A DNA stretch of 5,342 bases, taken from Thermoflexales bacterium (GTDB lineage: Bacteria; Chloroflexota; Anaerolineae; Fen-1058). The stretch spans positions 1 through 5,342 of the forward strand of contig JAUQXD010000208.1 in the NCBI GenBank assembly GCA_030834835.1, written 5' to 3'. The notes below the pieces were generated by a model. That model was not told the origin of the DNA. It did no database searches and worked only from the letters and a program-made list of their open reading frames with translations. The translations under genes and the position numbers were made by a program. Below, in pieces: positions 1 to 4,923 of the stretch (position 1 is its first letter; every line of letters begins with the position of its first letter).

Positions 1-551
1 GCTTCATCGGTGGGCGCGAAGACTGTGTACGGACCAGCGCCTTTCAATGCGTCACCCAGCCCGGCGGCTTCCAGCGCGGCGGCCAGCGTCTTGAAGTTGC
101 CCGCGGCCACGGCGTTATCGACGATGTCCTTAGCCATCGCGCCTTCGGCGGGCGGTAGCAGCACCGTATCGATGATGTGAATCACGCCGTTACTGGTCGC
201 GATGTCGGTGGTGACGACGTTGGCATCATTCACCATGACCTTGCCACCGTCAACTTTGATGCTGACCTGCTTGCCGAGCAGCGTCTCAGCCTCAGTCAAC
301 TTCACCACATCGGCGGCCATCACCTTGCCAGCCACGACGTGATACTTCAGGATGTCACCCAACGCCTGCGGGTCCTTCAACAACGCCTCGACCGTTCCGG
401 CGGGCAGCTTTGCAAAGGCGTCATCGGTGGGGGCGAAGACGGTGAACGGGCCAGCGCCCTTGAGCGCATCGACCAGCCCGGCGGCTTGCACAGCCGCGAC
501 GAGGGTCTTGAAACTCCCCGCGGCCACCGCCGTATCGACGATGTCTTTAGC
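1..551. repeat. In-frame direct repeat inside the FAS1 gene (1-134 and 418-551)
   Basis: Positions 1-134 align without gaps to 418-551 at an offset of 417 bp (139 codons). By my hand count about 26 of 134 bases differ, roughly 80% identity. The copies encode equivalent parts of FAS1 domains 2 and 1 (AKDIVD to FAPTD). This is a domain duplication, not a mobile repeat. The left copy may continue beyond the window. Confidence 0.85.
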
Positions 552-686
552 TGCGGCCGGCTCAAGCATCTGGGCGGCGGGCACCGATGTGGGCGCAGGG
601 GCAATCGTGGATGCCACGGCTGGTGCGCACGCCGCCGCCACAACCGCCACAATCAACAGCAGGGGAAATAACATTGACTTCTTCAT
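1..686 (-). CDS. FAS1 (fasciclin-like) domain lipoprotein, two or more domains, C-terminus outside window
   Basis: An extracellular adhesion or surface lipoprotein is likely; FAS1 domains are known in cell-adhesion and matrix proteins, but the ligand cannot be read from sequence. The frame is open from the ATG at 686-684 to the left edge (228 full codons, no stop). Residues 1-20 form a signal peptide (MKKS, hydrophobic core, Cys20 after VAAA), a slightly weak lipobox suggesting lipidation. FAS1 domain 1 runs from about 44 to 180, with [11 protein letters not shown] at 81-91, YHVV at 115-118 and [13 protein letters not shown] at 166-178. Domain 2 begins at about 184 with the same AKDIVD opening and is cut at its FAPTDEA motif. 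The start is supported by AAGGAG (minus strand, 695-700) 8 nt upstream. It is divergent from the M23 gene. Family assignment is firm; total length and domain number are unknown. Confidence 0.93.
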   Translation of the reverse strand, partial: MKKSMLFPLLLIVAVVAAACAPAVASTIAPAPTSVPAAQMLEPAAAKDIVDTAVAAGSFKTLVAAVQAAGLVDALKGAGPFTVFAPTDDAFAKLPAGTVEALLKDPQALGDILKYHVVAGKVMAADVVKLTEAETLLGKQVSIKVDGGKVMVNDANVVTTDIATSNGVIHIIDTVLLPPAEGAMAKDIVDNAVAAGNFKTLAAALEAAGLGDALKGAGPYTVFAPTDE

Positions 687-757
687 TTCTCTGTCTCCTT
701 AAGGTTTGTTTTGGATTCTAGCCTGTAATTCGTTGGCTCGATCACGAACCTGACAAT

Positions 758-785
758 AGTGTACCATATTAAATCCATTTTGCAA
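758..785 (-). promoter_or_regulatory. Candidate extended -10 promoter for the FAS1 lipoprotein gene
   Basis: On the minus strand a -35-like TTGCAA (785-780) is followed after 16 bp by TACACT (763-758). A TG dinucleotide one base ahead of the -10 makes it an extended -10. Transcription would start near 751, leaving a leader of about 65 nt before the ATG at 686. An inverted repeat TACCAT (762-767) / ATGGTA (785-790) brackets the spacer and overlaps both promoter boxes, so it could serve as an operator. This is motif matching only. Confidence 0.45.
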
Positions 786-865
786 TGGTATTTTTCATAT
801 TTTGTACAACTTTTAATCAGTTTCTCATTTACGCCCGATTTCTGTACGCGGGGTGGCTGTTGGTG

Positions 866-874
866 TGTTAGAAT
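866..874 (+). promoter_or_regulatory. Possible extended -10 element upstream of the M23 peptidase gene
   Basis: TG at 866-867 followed by TAGAAT at 869-874 matches an extended -10 box and uses the same TAGAAT hexamer as the promoter at 4924-4953. No convincing -35 box lies 16-18 bp upstream, where the sequence is GC-rich. Transcription would begin near 881, giving a leader of about 35 nt to the ATG at 916. Weak evidence. Confidence 0.3.
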
Positions 875-904
875 CGAGTCAGTGTGTTGATTCGCGTGTG
901 TCAT

Positions 905-910
905 AGGTGG
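905..910 (+). promoter_or_regulatory. Shine-Dalgarno-like AGGTGG deciding the M23 gene start
   Basis: AGGTGG at 905-910 sits 5 nt before ATG 916. The in-frame GTG codons at 907 and 910 lie inside this element and have no ribosome binding site of their own, so the ATG at 916 is the better start. Confidence 0.5.
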
Positions 911-915
911 TGAAG

Positions 916-1635
916 ATGCGACATGTCCGATTTATCTTGATAGGCATGGGTTTGATGACAGCCCTGGCGGTCGTCGCCAACCCGATCGTTGCCACGCCGC
1001 TCCGACAGGCTGCCGCGCCCAAACCGTTTGGCCTGCCCTTTGCTGATCCGCCGGGGCCGGGCACGTGGTATCTGGGCGGCGGTTACGGCAATACTGTCGG
1101 CGCGTTCTTTCAGCGTGATACGACCTATCGGGCGGGGCAGGGTCTGCATTTTGGCCTGGACTTCGCCGCGCCCTGCGGCACGCTCGTGATCGCCATCGGC
1201 GACGGTGTCGTCGCCAAAGTCGATGCGAAAGAGCACGGCTCTGCGCCGCACAACTTGATGCTGCAATTGGATGCAGGCTATGCCACGTTGTACGGCCACT
1301 TATCGGAACGATCGACACTGAACGTGGGCGAACGCGTGACGAAAGGGCAAGTCGTGGGCGTCAGCGGCGATTCATTCGGGACGTGTCACTCCGCGCCGCA
1401 TCTGCATCTGGAAATTCGTAGCCCCGATTATCTGACCGCCTACAACCCGATCAACCTGATCGACGCCGATTGGGATACGCTGGCGTTAGTGGGCGCATTT
1501 CAGCGCGGCTTCGAACGCGACCTCGACGATCCGCGCCAGTGGCAGTATCCCGACGATCAACCCGACACACAGTTCGGCGGGCCGCTGTTGAACAACTATA
1601 AAAATCCGTGGCCGCCCGATTGGTACCGCCGGTGA
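916..1635 (+). CDS. M23 family (LytM/lysostaphin-type) metallopeptidase, secreted
   Basis: A zinc endopeptidase, probably acting on peptidoglycan cross-bridges or peptide stems outside the membrane. Numbered from ATG 916 (239 aa), residues 1 to about 27 form a signal peptide or N-terminal anchor: a basic MRHVR start, a hydrophobic core, then VVA or IVA as possible cleavage sites. The catalytic domain (about 50-185) has the full M23 set: HFGLD (His78, Asp82), YGH (His128) and HLH (His162, His164). His78, Asp82 and His164 are the expected zinc ligands; His128 and His162 are the usual catalytic His pair. Two Cys (87 and 157) flank the active site and could pair after export. The Trp/Pro-rich tail (about 186-239) is not assigned. 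There are no LysM or SH3 domains, unlike many larger family members. GTG 907 is an alternative start. It probably heads an operon, with the next gene 24 nt downstream. Confidence 0.93.
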   Translation: MRHVRFILIGMGLMTALAVVANPIVATPLRQAAAPKPFGLPFADPPGPGTWYLGGGYGNTVGAFFQRDTTYRAGQGLHFGLDFAAPCGTLVIAIGDGVVAKVDAKEHGSAPHNLMLQLDAGYATLYGHLSERSTLNVGERVTKGQVVGVSGDSFGTCHSAPHLHLEIRSPDYLTAYNPINLIDADWDTLALVGAFQRGFERDLDDPRQWQYPDDQPDTQFGGPLLNNYKNPWPPDWYRR

Positions 1636-1665
1636 AGGATGAAGGATGAGGGATGAAAGATGAAG
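1633..1665 (+). repeat. Heptamer tandem repeat (TGARRGA)n forming the whole junction between two genes
   Basis: Four heptamers follow without a break: TGAAGGA (1633-1639), the same again (1640-1646), TGAGGGA (1647-1653) and TGAAAGA (1654-1660), then TGAAG (1661-1665). The first TGA is the stop codon of the M23 gene. GAGGG (1648-1652) is a suitable ribosome binding site. The last A of the array plus TG is the ATG of the next gene. Similar short heptamer arrays are known from cyanobacteria and other phyla; membership in such a family here is inferred from the period alone. Confidence 0.85.
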
Positions 1666-2766
1666 CCATTCAGCCTGATCGGGTTACTCGCCGTGTTGTT
1701 GGGTGCGTGCAGCTCGCCGCCGATTGAACTTGCCACGCTCGCGCCTACACTGACGGCTGTTTCTACGCGCGCCGCTGCGCCCGCATCGACTTCGACGGTT
1801 GCGCCTACCTCAACGCCGACGATTACGCCGACGCCGCGGCCGCAGTTGATTCAACTCACCACCGATGGCTGCTGTGTCAATCCTGGTTGGTCGCCGGATT
1901 CCAGGCAGGTGCTGGTCATCGATAAACCGGCCGCGGATGCAGACGTCGGCTATTACGCGATCGAGGTCGCCGGGTCCGATCGGACGCCGCAGTACGCGGG
2001 CCGGGTGGGCCTGTACTCGCCCGATCGGACACTGGCGGCCTTTGCGGAAGGTTCGCGCACCGTCGTCGAACGCCTCAGCAGCGGCGAGAGTTGGATCATG
2101 CCCAACAATGGACAATCGGTGGAATTTTCATCGAACAATCGCCGGGTGGCGTGGGAGCGCGAAGCGATCAGCGGGCCGTACGATCAACGCCAGAACGAGA
2201 TTTTTGTGGCTGATTATATGGGCGAGAATGCGGAGCGGGTGACGCGCGTGTATGGCGGCGGACTGGTGGGCTGGCTGCCCGGTTCAAACAGCCTGTTGTT
2301 TTCGGGGCGACCGTCTTTGGACACGCGCGAACGGACGCTCAGTGTGCTCGATCTCGATGGCAACACCGCCGCCGATCTGGTCACGGCCGAGCGTATCGCC
2401 AGCATCAGCGCCTCGAACGACGGGACGTGGGTGGCCTACTTCATTTCATTCAATGAAGATGATACGCGCAACGGCATCTGGGTGCAAAGGACCGACGGCA
2501 GCGAGGCGCGCAAACTCGATCAATGGGGCGCGTATCAGTGGCGCGATGATTCACACTTGCTGATGATCCCGATGCGAGCGGCCAGCGATCAGCCCTTTGA
2601 ACTGTGGGAAATCGATGCGGCAACCGGGCAGAGCCGTCAACTCACTTCAGCCGCCACGACCCCGCTTACCATCCTCAACGGTGATTGGCGCGTCTCGCCG
2701 GACGGCAAGTCGATTGTGTTCGTGAACAACGTCGATCGGAATTTGTGGGTGTTGAAACTACCGTAA
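1660..2766 (+). CDS. PD40/WD40-like (TolB-type) beta-propeller lipoprotein
   Basis: An exported, lipid-anchored beta-propeller of 368 aa, probably a binding or scaffold protein; no catalytic motif is visible. Residues 1-17 are a signal peptide ending in the lipobox LLGAC (Cys17). Residues 26-61 form a Thr/Pro/Ala/Ser-rich linker. The rest reads as about seven propeller repeats with PD40-type cores: WSPDSRQVLVID (77-88), YSPDRTLAAF (119-128), FSSNNRRVAW (156-165), WLPGSNSLLF (205-214), SNDGTWVAYF (252-261), WRDDSHLLMI (294-303) and SPDGKSIVF (346-354). Twin Cys 71-72 precede the first blade. The family relates structurally to TolB, but no Tol-Pal partners are in the window, so that role is not implied. 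ATG 1660 is the only ATG in the upstream repeat that opens a long frame. It is likely co-transcribed with the M23 gene. Confidence 0.9.
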   Translation: MKPFSLIGLLAVLLGACSSPPIELATLAPTLTAVSTRAAAPASTSTVAPTSTPTITPTPRPQLIQLTTDGCCVNPGWSPDSRQVLVIDKPAADADVGYYAIEVAGSDRTPQYAGRVGLYSPDRTLAAFAEGSRTVVERLSSGESWIMPNNGQSVEFSSNNRRVAWEREAISGPYDQRQNEIFVADYMGENAERVTRVYGGGLVGWLPGSNSLLFSGRPSLDTRERTLSVLDLDGNTAADLVTAERIASISASNDGTWVAYFISFNEDDTRNGIWVQRTDGSEARKLDQWGAYQWRDDSHLLMIPMRAASDQPFELWEIDAATGQSRQLTSAATTPLTILNGDWRVSPDGKSIVFVNNVDRNLWVLKLP

Positions 2767-2772
2767 ACGTGA

Positions 2773-2832
2773 TGCGTGTTCCGTGGTGCGTGGAAAGTTT
2801 TACATCACGAAACACGCACTACGCACCACGGA
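2773..2832. repeat. Inverted heptamer repeat between the propeller and NUDIX genes
   Basis: A perfect 12-bp inverted repeat, TCCGTGGTGCGT at 2780-2791 with its complement at 2821-2832, has a 29-nt loop. A second 8-bp inverted repeat, TGCGTGTT at 2773-2780 with AACACGCA at 2811-2818, is interleaved with it. Both arms have period 7. The left arm is TGCGTGT, TCCGTGG, TGCGTGG (2773-2793). The right arm, read on the minus strand from 2832, is TCCGTGG, TGCGTAG, TGCGTGT, TTCGTGA. It is probably a dispersed intergenic repeat whose RNA can fold over the next ribosome binding site. Confidence 0.8.
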
Positions 2833-2833
2833 G
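2830..2833 (+). promoter_or_regulatory. Shine-Dalgarno GGAG deciding a TTG start for the NUDIX gene
   Basis: GGAG lies 6 nt ahead of TTG 2840, ideal spacing. Three of its four bases (2830-2832) are also the end of the right arm of the inverted repeat, so a folded leader would partly mask it. The in-frame GTG at 2783 lies within the repeat and has no such site. Confidence 0.65.
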
Positions 2834-2839
2834 ATCATC

Positions 2840-3805
2840 TTGTCCGACTACATCCACTGGCTTCGCAGCAAAATTGGTCAGCGCAAAACCTTACTCGCTT
2901 ACGCGACGGCATTGATCCGCGATGACGAGGGGCGTTTGCTCTTCCAGCGCCGCAGCGATTTCGCGTGGTGGGGTTTGCCGGGCGGCGTGCTGGAGATCGG
3001 CGAATCGTTTGTGGCGTGCGCCAAACGCGAGGCGTTGGAAGAAACCGGCTATCACGTCGAACCGACGCGGTTGGTGGGCCTGTACTGCGCGCCGCAATGG
3101 GATGTGCGCTATCCCAACGGCGATGAAGTGCAGCAGTTCACCGTGGCGTTGGAATGTACCCTCGCTGGCGGGCACGGCCAAATCGATCGGGCGGAGGTCG
3201 TGCATCAACAGTTCTTCGCACCGGGCACTTTGCCCGATCATTTGCCGCCATGGTATGCGGCGATGGTGCGCGACAGCGTCGCGCGTGACGTGCTCTGCCA
3301 GAATGGCGCATACTTCGATCCGCCCATCATCGGCGATTCAGTCAACAGTTACATGCCGGAACTCCGATCGCTCATCGGCACTGCGCCGCTCATCGTGGCG
3401 GGCGCGGGCGCGATCATCTTCGACGACAACGGGCGCGTGCTGCTGGGTCTGCGCGGCGACGATCATTTATGGGGCTTTCCAGCCGGGCAAATGGAGTTAG
3501 GCGAAACGCCGGCGGGCACGGTGGTGCGTGAGGCGTATGAAGAAGTGGGCTTGCACATCCGGCCTACGCAGTTGAGCAGTGTGCTCACGGGCGATGCCTT
3601 GCACACCTATCCCGATGGCAATCAAGTGCAGGTGGCGGGTGCGCGTTTCCTGGCCGAAGTCGTCGGCGGTGAACTCAAACCCGATGGCTACGAAACCCTC
3701 GACGCGCAGTGGTTCGAGACGAACGATCTGCCGCCGATGGTGCCGCGTCACTTGCGCGCCGTGCAGATGGCGCTGGGACATCCTGAAGGCGGACAGTTTA
3801 ATTGA
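2840..3805 (+). CDS. Tandem NUDIX hydrolase, two complete NUDIX domains in one chain
   Basis: A cytoplasmic hydrolase of nucleoside-diphosphate-linked substrates (321 aa from TTG 2840); the actual substrate cannot be told from sequence. Both halves carry an intact box (GX5EX7REUXEEXGU). Box 1 has G49, E55, R63-E64, E67-E68 and G70. Box 2 has G216, E222, R230-E231, E234-E235 and G237. All Mg-binding Glu are present, so both sites may be active. Each half opens alike: DYIHWLRSKIG at 3-13 and SYMPELRSLIG at 170-180, followed by 'D-[DE]-x-GR-[LV]-L'. This indicates internal duplication of a unit of roughly 165 residues. Single-domain NUDIX enzymes are usually about 130-200 aa. The TTG start is chosen for the GGAG site; a GTG at 2783 would add 19 residues encoded by repeat DNA. 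There is no signal peptide. It may be read through from the propeller gene 73 nt upstream. Confidence 0.92.
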   Translation: MSDYIHWLRSKIGQRKTLLAYATALIRDDEGRLLFQRRSDFAWWGLPGGVLEIGESFVACAKREALEETGYHVEPTRLVGLYCAPQWDVRYPNGDEVQQFTVALECTLAGGHGQIDRAEVVHQQFFAPGTLPDHLPPWYAAMVRDSVARDVLCQNGAYFDPPIIGDSVNSYMPELRSLIGTAPLIVAGAGAIIFDDNGRVLLGLRGDDHLWGFPAGQMELGETPAGTVVREAYEEVGLHIRPTQLSSVLTGDALHTYPDGNQVQVAGARFLAEVVGGELKPDGYETLDAQWFETNDLPPMVPRHLRAVQMALGHPEGGQFN

Positions 3806-3817
3806 TTTACCTGAAGC

Positions 3818-3883
3818 CTCACGCAAAGCCGCAAAGATGCAAAGTTTCAGGCTTTTCTTTGCTGCTTAGCGGCTTTGCGTGAG
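3818..3883. terminator. Long hairpin built from octamer repeats; possible bidirectional terminator
   Basis: Arms 3818-3844 and 3857-3883 pair over 27 positions with 3 mismatches (outer 14 bp perfect: CTCACGCAAAGCCG with its complement) around a 12-nt loop. The left arm has period 8: CGCAAAGC (3822-3829), CGCAAAGA (3830-3837), TGCAAAGT (3838-3845). It lies 12 nt past the NUDIX stop, between convergent genes, which suits a terminator. However, neither side has a run of T, so it may be a dispersed repeat element, with termination secondary or absent. Confidence 0.6.
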
Positions 3884-3963
3884 AAATACCCGTTCAAGTC
3901 GGAAGAGCCGGTTTTTCGAAAGAGGTCAAACAGAGTTGACTCGCGCTACGGGGCAGGCACAGG

Positions 3964-4001
3964 CGGCTCGTGCGTCGGCGACTCTGGCGGCGCACGAGCC
4001 G
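3964..4001 (-). terminator. GC-rich hairpin just after the minus-strand lipoprotein stop codon
   Basis: A perfect 11-bp inverted repeat, CGGCTCGTGCG (3964-3974) with its complement (3991-4001), closes a 16-nt loop. On the minus strand it starts 6 nt after the TAA (4010-4008). No T-run follows on that strand, so it is a stem that could stop polymerase or protect the 3' end rather than a classic intrinsic terminator. The stretch 3884-3963 between the two hairpins shows nothing else I can identify. Confidence 0.45.
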
Positions 4002-4007
4002 TTTCTG

Positions 4008-4814
4008 TTACCTGGACGCGATAAAGGCTGTTGTCGGCAAAGCCAGATTTACGGTCGTTGTGCCGGACAGGGTCAGCGTCGCCAGCAGTTGCAGATAGAC
4101 CGTGCGCGTGTCCTTGTTGTCGGGAATGTCGCCCAGATAAGTGATCTGATAAAAGTACGTGGAATCCGCCACATGCAGCGCGGCGACACTGGCGGTGGTG
4201 GAGTGGGTGGGCGCGAAGACCCACACGGCGGAAGCGTTGCTGAGTTTGGCGTTGTAGGCCGTCAAGCCATTCAACCCGCCTTCGAGGAACCTGGCATCAA
4301 GCACCAAAGTGCCTCTGGGTAATTCACTTTTGACCCACCTGAACAGATCGCCGCTGCTCTTGCGCACATCGATCAAAATTTCCGCATTGTTACCCGCCGA
4401 TTGATTCAAGCGCCCCACGCTGATGCGCTGCAACACGCTGGTCGGGCCGTTCGTCTTCGTGGTGAAGGTCCAATCGGGCGGATACTGAAGCGCAAAGCCG
4501 TAGACTTGATCGCGATACGTGAGCCAGCCGGTCGGGTTGGCATTGGGGCGTGATCCGATCGCGGTGGGGGACAGCGTCGGCGGATTGAGCACGCCGCCAG
4601 ACGCGGGCGGGCGCACTTCGGCGGGCGCGCTCGTCGGCGCTTGAGTGGCAATCGGCGCGGCGGCCGCCGGTGCTTGAGTCGGTTTGGCTGCTCCCGTGGC
4701 CTGCGGTTGAGCGGGCGCGGCGGGTTGAGCCGGCGCTTGAGTCGGTGTAGCAGCGGGTGCACAGGCCGCGAGTAACAGCACGGTCACAAGCAGAGCAGTC
4801 AGCGAACGATGCAT
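4008..4814 (-). CDS. Lipoprotein with Pro/Ala/Thr linker and a 'YGFxxQYPxDW' globular domain
   Basis: An exported lipid-anchored protein of unknown function (268 aa). Residues 1-18 form a signal peptide ending in LLAAC (Cys18). Residues 19 to about 95 are a disordered Ala/Pro/Gln/Thr linker with three TQAP copies (25-28, 46-49, 57-60), likely spanning the cell wall or periplasm. The globular domain (about 97-252) opens with WLTYRDQVYGFALQYPPDW (97-115) and ends with FYQITYLGD (221-229) and a final helix-strand (LQLLATLTL, 241-249). This resembles the PsbP-like fold found in many bacterial lipoproteins, an inference from the opening motif and closing segment. A short tail to 268 follows. The start ATG at 4814-4812 is supported by GGAGGA (4824-4819) 4 nt upstream and a promoter nearby. 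It is divergent from DUF1385 and convergent with the NUDIX gene. Confidence 0.88.
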   Translation of the reverse strand: MHRSLTALLVTVLLLAACAPAATPTQAPAQPAAPAQPQATGAAKPTQAPAAAAPIATQAPTSAPAEVRPPASGGVLNPPTLSPTAIGSRPNANPTGWLTYRDQVYGFALQYPPDWTFTTKTNGPTSVLQRISVGRLNQSAGNNAEILIDVRKSSGDLFRWVKSELPRGTLVLDARFLEGGLNGLTAYNAKLSNASAVWVFAPTHSTTASVAALHVADSTYFYQITYLGDIPDNKDTRTVYLQLLATLTLSGTTTVNLALPTTAFIASR

Positions 4815-4832
4815 GGTGTCCTCCGTGCCCTC

Positions 4833-4861
4833 AGTATAAGCCGATTGTCAATCGACGGCAA
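4833..4861 (-). promoter_or_regulatory. Sigma-70-like promoter of the minus-strand lipoprotein gene
   Basis: Read on the minus strand, TTGCCG (4861-4856, 4 of 6 matches to TTGACA), a 17-bp spacer and TATACT (4838-4833, 5 of 6 to TATAAT). Transcription would begin around 4826, leaving a leader of only about 12 nt that is nearly all ribosome binding site. Confidence 0.6.
4842..4854. promoter_or_regulatory. Palindrome CGATTG-T-CAATCG inside the promoter spacer (possible operator)
   Basis: A perfect 6-bp inverted repeat around one central base lies wholly between the -35 and -10 boxes of the lipoprotein promoter (spacer 4839-4855). A dimeric repressor bound here would block polymerase. It could instead be a diverged unit of the neighbouring ATTGTYN repeat. 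Confidence 0.4.
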
Positions 4862-4871
4862 TCTGTCCGCC

Positions 4872-4906
4872 ATTGATCATTGTCGATTGTTAATTGTTCA
4901 TTGTCC
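4872..4906 (+). repeat. Heptamer tandem repeat (ATTGTYN)5 in the divergent gap
   Basis: Five consecutive 7-bp units start with ATTG: ATTGATC (4872-4878), ATTGTCG (4879-4885), ATTGTTA (4886-4892), ATTGTTC (4893-4899) and ATTGTCC (4900-4906). It lies between the two divergent promoters and about 18 bp upstream of the -35 box of the DUF1385 gene. Confidence 0.8.
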
Positions 4907-4923
4907 TCCCGTCTTCAAAATTC

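Larger units (their letters stand above)
687..915. other. Divergent intergenic region between FAS1 and M23 genes
   Basis: This gap of about 230 bp holds the leaders and promoters of two diverging genes. Its centre (about 757-840) is clearly AT-richer than the rest of the window. It contains small palindromes: CCTTAAGG (697-704, overlapping the FAS1 Shine-Dalgarno), TTGCAA (780-785, in the -35 box) and TTGTACAA (802-809). A minus-strand open frame crosses it (904-683), but it has no ribosome binding site and low protein-like character, so I do not call it a gene. No RNA gene was recognised. Confidence 0.6.

Noticed and set aside
683..904. Minus-strand open frame (73 aa) ending in an ATGA overlap with the FAS1 start codon
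   Set aside because: It has no Shine-Dalgarno, lies across the AT-rich promoter region, would be transcribed from no visible promoter, and its Lys/Thr/Asn-rich sequence has no domain character. The ATGA overlap looks coincidental.
901..1318. Minus-strand open frames opposite the M23 gene
   Set aside because: The opposite strand encodes a complete M23 active site; the antisense products are Arg/His-rich shadow translations.
2773..2832. Intrinsic terminator after the propeller gene
   Set aside because: No T-run follows the stem and its right arm overlaps the next gene's ribosome binding site, so a leader structure or dispersed repeat is more likely.
2783..2839. GTG 2783 as the NUDIX start, adding 19 residues
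   Set aside because: Those codons are repeat DNA, the GTG has no ribosome binding site, and TTG 2840 has GGAG at ideal spacing and gives a natural N-terminus for the fold.
3818..3883. Terminal inverted repeats of an insertion sequence or MITE
   Set aside because: No transposase, no target-site duplication that I can see, and the arms are close together with internal octamer periodicity. A repeat-derived hairpin explains it better, although mobility is not excluded.
3933..3942. Small palindrome GAGT-TG-ACTC in the convergent gap
   Set aside because: Too short and not next to a promoter; expected by chance.
3879..4322. Plus-strand open frame of 147 aa opposite the lipoprotein gene
   Set aside because: It starts in the hairpin, has no ribosome binding site, and overlaps a well-supported minus-strand gene with lipobox, promoter and Shine-Dalgarno. 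It is an antisense shadow of GC-rich coding DNA.
4833..4853. TTGACA (4853-4848 region, minus strand) as the -35 box for the TATACT -10
   Set aside because: Only 7 bp separate the two hexamers, far too short for sigma-70. TTGCCG at 4861-4856 gives 17 bp.
4872..4906. CRISPR-like array
   Set aside because: Units are 7 bp with no spacers and no cas genes are present. The same holds for the arrays at 1633 and 3818.
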